DNA from: Gottschalkiaceae bacterium SANA
GTDB lineage: Bacteria > Bacillota > Clostridia > Tissierellales > GPF-1
Length of the DNA: 64,000 bases
Direction: 5' to 3'
NCBI GenBank assembly: GCA_036323355.1
Contig: AP028876.1
Span: 2,852,001 to 2,916,000, forward strand
A program made the translations under genes and the position numbers. The notes below the pieces were generated by a model that worked only from the letters and a program-made list of their open reading frames with translations, did no database searches and was not told the origin of the DNA. The number at the start of each line of letters is the position of its first letter. Within the stretch, counting starts at the first letter, position 1. Positions 59,140 to 64,000 of this stretch are shown in pieces.

Positions 59140-59166
59140 CCTTTGTGCTACAAAAAGGTTTATACT
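59136..59166 (+). promoter_or_regulatory. MerR-type promoter of the MATE gene
   Basis: TTGACC (59136-59141), 19-bp spacer, TATACT (59161-59166). Within the spacer ACCTTT (59139-59144) and AAAGGT (59154-59159) form an inverted repeat. An overlong spacer with internal dyad is the hallmark of MerR-activated promoters. Confidence 0.85.
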
Positions 59167-59215
59167 ACCTCTAGGACTCAGCATCTTGCCTTTCGCTGTG
59201 TCATGGAGGTTTTTT

Positions 59216-60583
59216 ATGCAAGAAAAAATACTAGGTACAGAAAAAATCAGCAAGTTATTTATTAAGTTTGCCATTCCAGCGATCATAGGCATGGTCATAT
59301 CCAGTATGCAAACCATTATTGATGGAATTTTCGTCGGTCGGTTTGTAGGAGAAAATGCCTTAGCCAGTGTGAATGTCGCCCGCCCCTTTATGGATCTAAT
59401 ATTTGGCCCCACCTTTATCATCTCCATCGGTGCCATGAGTTATATGGGCCGTGCCTTGGGAGCAAAGCAAGTTGAAAAAGGGCAATCCATCTTTCGCACA
59501 GCGACCCTATTGGGTGTTAGCCTTGGTTTATTTATTGCCTTGATTGGAACCACCTTTCATCGCCAGCTAGCAGAACTCTTGGGTGCAAGCCCTCTATTAC
59601 TGAATTTCGTCTCTACTTATATCAAGAATATTGCACTCTTTGCGCCATTTATCATCACCATGTATCTATTTGGATTTACCAACCGTTTGCTGGGTAAACC
59701 TAGAGTTTATCTGATCAGTTCCATTTGTAGTATTATTGTAAATATCAGCTTGGACTATTTATTTGTAAAAGAACTACAAATGGGTATTCAAGGCGCAGCT
59801 CTAGCAACAGGAATCGCCTTTGTGGTTGCCTTTGTGATTTGCGCCATACCCTTGCTTGATAAAAGGAGCACCGTCAACTTTTATAAAGGCCATTGGACCC
59901 CGTCCTTGATCGGGCAGATGTTATATAACGGTTCTTCCGAAGGAATTGTATCTCTTTCTTCAGCCCTTACCGTCTACTTATTCAATCGAACATTTATGGC
60001 ATTTGCTGGAGAAAGTGGCGTCGCCGCCTATACCACAATCAGTTATATCGCCTACTTTGGTCTTATGATGGTCTTTGGCATTTCTGATGGGATCGCATCC
60101 ATCATCAGCTATAACTATGGGAAAAGACAGTTTGATCGAATCAAAGAGATTATGAAGCTGGCGCTTCGGACCAGCGCAATCATTGGCCTCGTCCTTGTCG
60201 CAGTGATGAATTTCTCTGCAGAACCCTTGATTCAATTGTTTATCAAGGACAATTCGAGCATCGTTGCCATGGCAGCTAAAGGAGCCGCCCTCTATTCCGT
60301 CGGCTTTTTAATCACAGGATACAATATTATTTCTTCTAGTTACTTCACAGCGATCGGCAATGCACGCGCTTCGATTTTCATCGCTTTGTCTCGCGGGCTT
60401 GTGGGAATCACTCTAGGAATTCTGATTCTGCCAAACTTCTTGGGAATCAACGGGGTCTGGCTTACCGTTCCTCTGGCTGAATTGCTCGCCTTTATCTTGA
60501 TTCAATTCTTAAAAAAACGAGAGCCAACCGCAACGCTTACCCTCAAGCAAATTGATCAATATTCGGCGAAGAAAACCGCATAA
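59216..60583 (+). CDS. MATE-family multidrug/cation exporter
   Basis: 455 residues and twelve predicted membrane segments in two MatE halves (FAIPAIIGMVISSMQTIIDG at the start; IYNGSSEGIVSLSSALTVY-like segment opening the second half). Belongs to the MepA-like group by general pattern. Exports drugs or metabolites by cation antiport. ATG 59216 follows TGGAGG. Controlled by the adjacent MerR gene. Confidence 0.92.
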   Translation: MQEKILGTEKISKLFIKFAIPAIIGMVISSMQTIIDGIFVGRFVGENALASVNVARPFMDLIFGPTFIISIGAMSYMGRALGAKQVEKGQSIFRTATLLGVSLGLFIALIGTTFHRQLAELLGASPLLLNFVSTYIKNIALFAPFIITMYLFGFTNRLLGKPRVYLISSICSIIVNISLDYLFVKELQMGIQGAALATGIAFVVAFVICAIPLLDKRSTVNFYKGHWTPSLIGQMLYNGSSEGIVSLSSALTVYLFNRTFMAFAGESGVAAYTTISYIAYFGLMMVFGISDGIASIISYNYGKRQFDRIKEIMKLALRTSAIIGLVLVAVMNFSAEPLIQLFIKDNSSIVAMAAKGAALYSVGFLITGYNIISSSYFTAIGNARASIFIALSRGLVGITLGILILPNFLGINGVWLTVPLAELLAFILIQFLKKREPTATLTLKQIDQYSAKKTA

Positions 60584-60604
60584 TCAATCGTCTCATATCT
60601 TTTT

Positions 60605-60632
60605 CAGACAGTCCTCGGGCTGTCTGATTTTT
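60605..60632 (+). terminator. Terminator of the MATE gene
   Basis: 7-bp stem CAGACAG/CTGTCTG with an 8-nt loop, then ATTTTTT. Confidence 0.88.
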
Positions 60633-60746
60633 TCATTTCACTTTCGTGCACCATTCTCCATTACTCCTTATTGTTACCTATAATTCCTTTTAGTCTTGAT
60701 TTATTCCCTCTGGTGGTGTATCATGTTCTTGAAAGGAGTGAAAATA

Positions 60747-61205
60747 ATGAACAATTCATACTATACGGTAGATCAGGTTGCAGCGTTTTTACACATGCAT
60801 GTCAAAACCGTCCGACGCTATATACGAGAAGGAAAACTTCCCGCTGCCAAGGTGGGGAAACAATGGCGCATTAACGGTCATGACCTCAGCACTTTTATGG
60901 AGGGGGAACAGCCTACAGTAAAAATCCCAGACACCCCGCTTCTATCTGTTGATCAAGGTCAAGCTTCCACACCACGGGTTCAGGTTTCAACAGTCGTTGA
61001 AGTGATCTACGAAACGCAGGCAGAAGTTGATCGAATTACCAATACCCTAACAGCTGTCATGCAGAATAAGGATCCCATTTACGGGTATTCCACTATGAAT
61101 ATTCAAGTCTTGCCTAGTCAGCAAAAAATACGGGTATTATTATGGGGAACAATCCTCTTTATCGAATCCATGCTTGGATGCATTCGATCCATGGTTGAAG
61201 AATAG
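60747..61205 (+). CDS. Excisionase-type HTH DNA-binding protein
   Basis: 152 residues. N-terminal HTH_17/MerR-like domain (YYTVDQVAAFLHMHVKTVRR, GKLPAAKVGKQWRINGHDL). A linker follows, then a C-terminal alpha-beta region (VSTVVEVIYETQAEVDRITN; KIRVLLWGTILFIESMLGCI) of unknown role, possibly ligand-binding or dimerising. No phage or integrase genes nearby, so it is probably a chromosomal regulator. It lies 9 bp before the hydrolase gene. AAGGAG precedes ATG 60747. Confidence 0.82.
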   Translation: MNNSYYTVDQVAAFLHMHVKTVRRYIREGKLPAAKVGKQWRINGHDLSTFMEGEQPTVKIPDTPLLSVDQGQASTPRVQVSTVVEVIYETQAEVDRITNTLTAVMQNKDPIYGYSTMNIQVLPSQQKIRVLLWGTILFIESMLGCIRSMVEE

Positions 61206-61214
61206 GAGTCAACA

Positions 61215-62084
61215 ATGAAAAAGAATTCCATTTATGATTCCCCCCACGGGAAACACATAATCCTATCTGCTTATGAAGAAATTCTCAAACAATGGCCCCT
61301 TCCCTATGAACAAATTAAAGTCCCAACCACCTACGGCCAAACCGCCGTACTTGTTTCAGGTGCAAATGACTTGCCTGCCCTGATCTTGCTTCACGGGGCC
61401 ACCACCAATTCCGCCATGTGGATTGGCGATGTAAAAGCCCTAAGCCATCGCTATCAAGTATTCGCCATCGACATCATTGGTGAACCAGGATTCTCTTCTG
61501 AATCCCGTCCCAATCACGAAGGTAATCATTACGGAATTTGGTTGGAAGAAATCATGCTGCACTTCAATTTGATGCGTGCGACTTTAATGGGTAATTCTTT
61601 GGGAGCATGGATGGCTTTGCAATTGGCAAAATATCGAACAAATCGTGTTGAAGCACTTGTTTTACTTGCTCCTAGCGGATTGAGGCCAGCACGGCTATCT
61701 TTTGTGTTGAAAGCCATCCCTCTTAGCTTGCTTGGAGAATGGGGAACCGACAAGCTTAATCAGATCGTCTACGGACAAGAAAACATTCCAAGAGAAGCCA
61801 AAGCCTTCGGGAAACTGATCCTAGATCATTTCACCCCTAGAATTGGATCCCTTCCGTCTTTGACCGATGAAGAACTTCAAAAATTCACCATGCCAATTCT
61901 CTTTATTGGCGGAGAAAAAGATGCCCTCCTCCACACCCGTGATTCCGCAGAACGACTTCAAACATTCATACCTCACGCTGAAGTTCATATTATTTCCAAT
62001 GCCGGACATGTCTTAATCCACCAACAAGAAATCATCTTGAATTTTCTGGACAAGTGCAAAGCGAATAAAAAAACCGGAGTCTGA
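61215..62084 (+). CDS. Alpha/beta hydrolase
   Basis: 289 residues. Oxyanion motif LILLHGATTNSAMW near 56-70, nucleophile elbow LMGNSLGAWMA near 118 (Ser), acid in GGEKDALLHTRD and His in SNAGHVLIHQ near 270: a complete triad. No signal peptide. Substrate unknown. Operon partner of the HTH protein, which may regulate it. The stop codon lies in the loop of its terminator. Confidence 0.9.
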   Translation: MKKNSIYDSPHGKHIILSAYEEILKQWPLPYEQIKVPTTYGQTAVLVSGANDLPALILLHGATTNSAMWIGDVKALSHRYQVFAIDIIGEPGFSSESRPNHEGNHYGIWLEEIMLHFNLMRATLMGNSLGAWMALQLAKYRTNRVEALVLLAPSGLRPARLSFVLKAIPLSLLGEWGTDKLNQIVYGQENIPREAKAFGKLILDHFTPRIGSLPSLTDEELQKFTMPILFIGGEKDALLHTRDSAERLQTFIPHAEVHIISNAGHVLIHQQEIILNFLDKCKANKKTGV

Positions 62085-62097
62085 TGACTTCGGTTTT
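62070..62097 (+). terminator. Terminator of the hydrolase gene
   Basis: 12-bp stem AAAACCGGAGTC/GACTTCGGTTTT (one wobble) with loop TGAT, in which the stop codon lies. Confidence 0.8.
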
Positions 62098-62272
62098 CAA
62101 CGCAATCCCCTAATATGTTCTTCTTTCTGCTTCTGATCTGCACGGCTAAACTGCAGTAATTTTCTATAATACAGTTCATCTACTTCCTTTGTTGATAAAT
62201 TCTTCTCGCAAATCTTACATTCATCTCTATGATCTAAGCTTGATAAATCGTTACTTCTTCATCTTTTACCCA

Positions 62273-62530
62273 TTACAACACATACATCAATTCAACATGG
62301 CCTTGAAGAAAATGACTCTCCAAACGCTCTCCATTTACCCGAATCATAGAAAGCAAATCCGAGGCATAATCAAAGGGACCAACCTTAGCTTCATTTTCTT
62401 CCCAAAACTGCCACCCTTCAGAAAAATGCGTAATCGTGTGGGCTTTCCCTAAAATCCGAAATTCAATCTCACGGCCTTGCTCCAAATCTCGTATCAAATC
62501 CTGAAATTGATATTGCTCACTTTCTTTCAT
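62273..62530 (-). CDS. Small hypothetical protein
   Basis: 85 residues, soluble (MKESEQYQFQDLIRDLEQGR at the start, with EIEFRILGKAHTITHFSEGW). The pattern of a short beta-rich domain resembles small uncharacterised proteins that bind or modulate nucleases, but I do not recognise a family. GAGGAGAAAAGG precedes ATG. It follows the PD-(D/E)XK-like gene by 10 bp and is probably co-transcribed with it. Confidence 0.7.
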   Translation of the reverse strand: MKESEQYQFQDLIRDLEQGREIEFRILGKAHTITHFSEGWQFWEENEAKVGPFDYASDLLSMIRVNGERLESHFLQGHVELMYVL

Positions 62531-62540
62531 CCTTTTCTCC

Positions 62541-63536
62541 TCATTCAATCCAACTACGATCATTGTATACCTTGTCAAAGGAAAATGCTTTGCATAATTG
62601 TTTCAACTGTTTTCCCTTGGCTAAAAACAAATATTTTTTATATTCCGTAATCGCTTCATTCCGTATATTTTTCAATAAGATATAACCGCTCAACTTTGCC
62701 TGAAACTCTTCTTCATCCATCAAGCCATTAGTTTCACGTACAATCTCCCTCTCCATGCCAATAGCCCTTGAATTGTCTTCATCTCCATAAAACACATTAC
62801 CAATATCAATAGGATCGACATCGTGGTTGGCTTCAACAGCAATCAAATTCACATTCTCCTCATCGGCTCTCCAATTGATGGAACGAATTGCTGTATAAGC
62901 CGAATTCGTCAATTGTTCCCTCCGCTCATCGCTAGTCATCCGTACGCCACCCATGGTATAAACCGGTGTCAAATGTTTTAAAATTTCTTGGTCAGTTTTA
63001 TAAAAAACAAAGGTCATATGCCGATTCGTCGGCAGGTCTACACGAATCGTCTGCCCCTCAGTAATTTCAACAATACGACTAAAGACTTCGTCAATACTTG
63101 CTACATCTTCAAAATCTAAATATGCACTATGATGCAGATCGTAATTCAGTCCAATGGGTACTAGCGCCAATACTTCATGAATCTCGCTAATAATTCTTCG
63201 ATTGATCTGCTCCATATTCATTTCGTTTAAATGCTTGATTTGTATCCAGTACTGCACCCCGTCAACAATAATTTTCAAATCTGGTGCTCCCATTCGATTG
63301 GGCTCTTCATACACCATCTCAAACTCAGCTACGCTATCGCCTAGTTCACGATACAATTGCCCAACCAAGTTCAATTCCGTCATATAGTCCCGGCGGTTCC
63401 GTTGATCCTTCTCAATTTTTTCAAGAATTCGTTCAAACCCAAGCCTCTTTATAATATCGCAATTCAACTGAAGCAGCCGAGTCTGAACGTCATCAAGCTG
63501 ATATTCACTTTTCAAAATTTTGAGTATTTTTTCCAT
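62541..63536 (-). CDS. Hypothetical protein with PD-(D/E)XK-like core
   Basis: 331 residues, soluble. Residues 54-101 hold Glu54 in a helix, Asp86 in GAPDLKIIVDG and Gln99-x-Lys101 in YWIQIKHLN, the order and spacing of a PD-(D/E)XK nuclease core with Gln replacing the second acidic residue. The rest is mixed alpha/beta with no known domain. It could be a degenerate or specialised nuclease. AAAGGAG precedes ATG. Pairs with the small gene downstream. No methyltransferase or other defence genes nearby. Confidence 0.6.
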   Translation of the reverse strand: MEKILKILKSEYQLDDVQTRLLQLNCDIIKRLGFERILEKIEKDQRNRRDYMTELNLVGQLYRELGDSVAEFEMVYEEPNRMGAPDLKIIVDGVQYWIQIKHLNEMNMEQINRRIISEIHEVLALVPIGLNYDLHHSAYLDFEDVASIDEVFSRIVEITEGQTIRVDLPTNRHMTFVFYKTDQEILKHLTPVYTMGGVRMTSDERREQLTNSAYTAIRSINWRADEENVNLIAVEANHDVDPIDIGNVFYGDEDNSRAIGMEREIVRETNGLMDEEEFQAKLSGYILLKNIRNEAITEYKKYLFLAKGKQLKQLCKAFSFDKVYNDRSWIE

Positions 63537-63747
63537 TCTCGGCTCCTTTCTAATTATCTATTTATAACTATTATATCCCATAAAAATTCTCTCTCTCACT
63601 AGATTCCCTCTCCCAATCAAATTTTCCTCGCCATATAAGGAGTTAACTCTCTTTCATACCATCATTTAGCATTTCAATTGTCTAGATGATTCCAGTGGGC
63701 GGACAACTAACAAAACAATCAAAGCCGACGCAAATGCGCCAGCTTTT

Positions 63748-64000
63748 CTATACAAAGATTCCACTTATTTTCCAAATAATAAAACACCATAATAAAACAA
63801 TCGGAAGTGCATAAACCCATCTTTTTCGTAAAGGCTCTCCTTCTCGATTCTCCACTGCAACTCGAGACTCTTCCATCACATTTTCTGGGATTAAACGAAT
63901 ACAACCTGCAATCATCAAAGGCAAAAGAATCAAATCGTCAAGGTAACCCAATACCGGTATAAAATCGGGAATCAAATCGATGGGTGAAAGAGCATAAGCA
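63748..64000 (-). CDS. DUF1232/YkvA-type membrane protein, truncated at window edge
   Basis: C-terminal part only; the open frame continues past the right edge, reading AYALSPIDLIPDFIPVLGYL, the DUF1232 signature, followed by DDLILLPLMIAG. A charged loop and a final membrane segment (VYALPIVLLWCFIIWKISG) end the protein. Function of the family unknown. The N-terminus lies outside the window. Confidence 0.85.
   Translation of the reverse strand, partial: AYALSPIDLIPDFIPVLGYLDDLILLPLMIAGCIRLIPENVMEESRVAVENREGEPLRKRWVYALPIVLLWCFIIWKISGIFV

Noticed and set aside
60747-61205. Phage excisionase indicating an integrated element
   Set aside because: No integrase, attachment-site duplication or phage genes nearby; HTH_17 domains are common in chromosomal regulators.
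1-64000. tRNA or rRNA genes
   Set aside because: No cloverleaf with a GGTTCRANNC arm or rRNA-like segment was noticed while reading; a dedicated tRNA scan was not possible.

Overview
This window looks like chromosome of a low-GC, anaerobic, Gram-positive bacterium of the class Clostridia. The evidence is strong AGGAGG ribosome-binding sites, S-layer-homology (SLH) proteins, a c-di-GMP-I riboswitch, a BioY biotin transporter, AraC/YesN-type response regulators and CpsB/C/D tyrosine-phosphorylation genes. Genus cannot be fixed from the sequence; a Fusibacter/Acidaminobacter-like relative is only a guess.

Layout. (1) 1-1.3 kb: tail of an ABC-F ATPase, then a membrane-anchored FMN-barrel protein behind a c-di-GMP-I riboswitch with its own terminator. 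(2) 1.3-15.8 kb, minus strand: an 18-gene B12-dependent diol/glycerol dehydratase microcompartment (BMC) operon, transcribed in the order pduA-B-C-D-E-G-H-K-J-L-eutJ-flavoprotein-eutN-O-P-S-T-T'. It encodes shell proteins, dehydratase, reactivase, cobalamin adenosyltransferase and reductase, aldehyde dehydrogenase and phosphotransacylase. No pduQ, pduW or pduM was seen; an EutJ-like chaperone and a flavoprotein sit where pduM lies in Salmonella. (3) 16-18.2 kb: a PocR-domain histidine kinase and AraC-type response regulator, the likely regulators. (4) 18.4-20 kb: an orphan ParA ATPase convergent with a pduU-pduV pair; pduA and pduU share an upstream repeat motif. (5) 20.2-21.6 kb: an IS110-family element with a candidate bridge-RNA region. 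(6) 21.7-31 kb: AraC regulator, GT51 glycosyltransferase, BioY behind a BirA-like operator, a five-PAS protein with no output domain, an ArsR-permease-thioredoxin operon, a TtcA-like PP-loop protein and a large phosphodiester-glycosidase-type secreted protein. (7) 32-36.8 kb: a glycolipid/envelope operon (tandem-fused MGDG-synthase-type glycosyltransferase, polysaccharide deacetylase, YkoP-like protein, LPG-synthase-type membrane protein). (8) 36.7-40.4 kb: c-di-GMP enzymes (HD-GYP and GGDEF) around an acidic anchored protein. (9) 40.6-52.4 kb: cell-surface proteins (SLH-anchored lytic transglycosylase, two large secreted proteins, two more SLH proteins) and a convergent response-regulator/BvgS-like kinase pair. 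(10) 52.5-56.8 kb: a 57-residue membrane protein and an exopolysaccharide tyrosine-kinase/phosphatase/chain-length/epimerase operon. (11) 57-64 kb: lipoprotein metalloprotease, MerR regulator with a MATE exporter under a 19-bp-spacer promoter, an HTH protein, an alpha/beta hydrolase, a candidate PD-(D/E)XK-type protein and an edge-truncated DUF1232 protein.

How it fits together. The kinase/response-regulator pair probably senses the diol or a metabolite and switches on both the main BMC operon and pduUV through the shared AAAAGT-TAG-GAAG type repeats, with cre-like boxes suggesting catabolite repression. Inside the shell the dehydratase makes an aldehyde, PduP and PduL convert it to acyl-phosphate, and PduO/PduS keep B12 active. 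The two Cys-bearing PduT pores, PduS and the peptide-tagged flavoprotein could carry electrons across the shell in place of an alcohol dehydrogenase. The adjacent ParA is a candidate McdA-like positioning factor for the compartment. A recurring feature is stop codons lying inside terminator hairpins.
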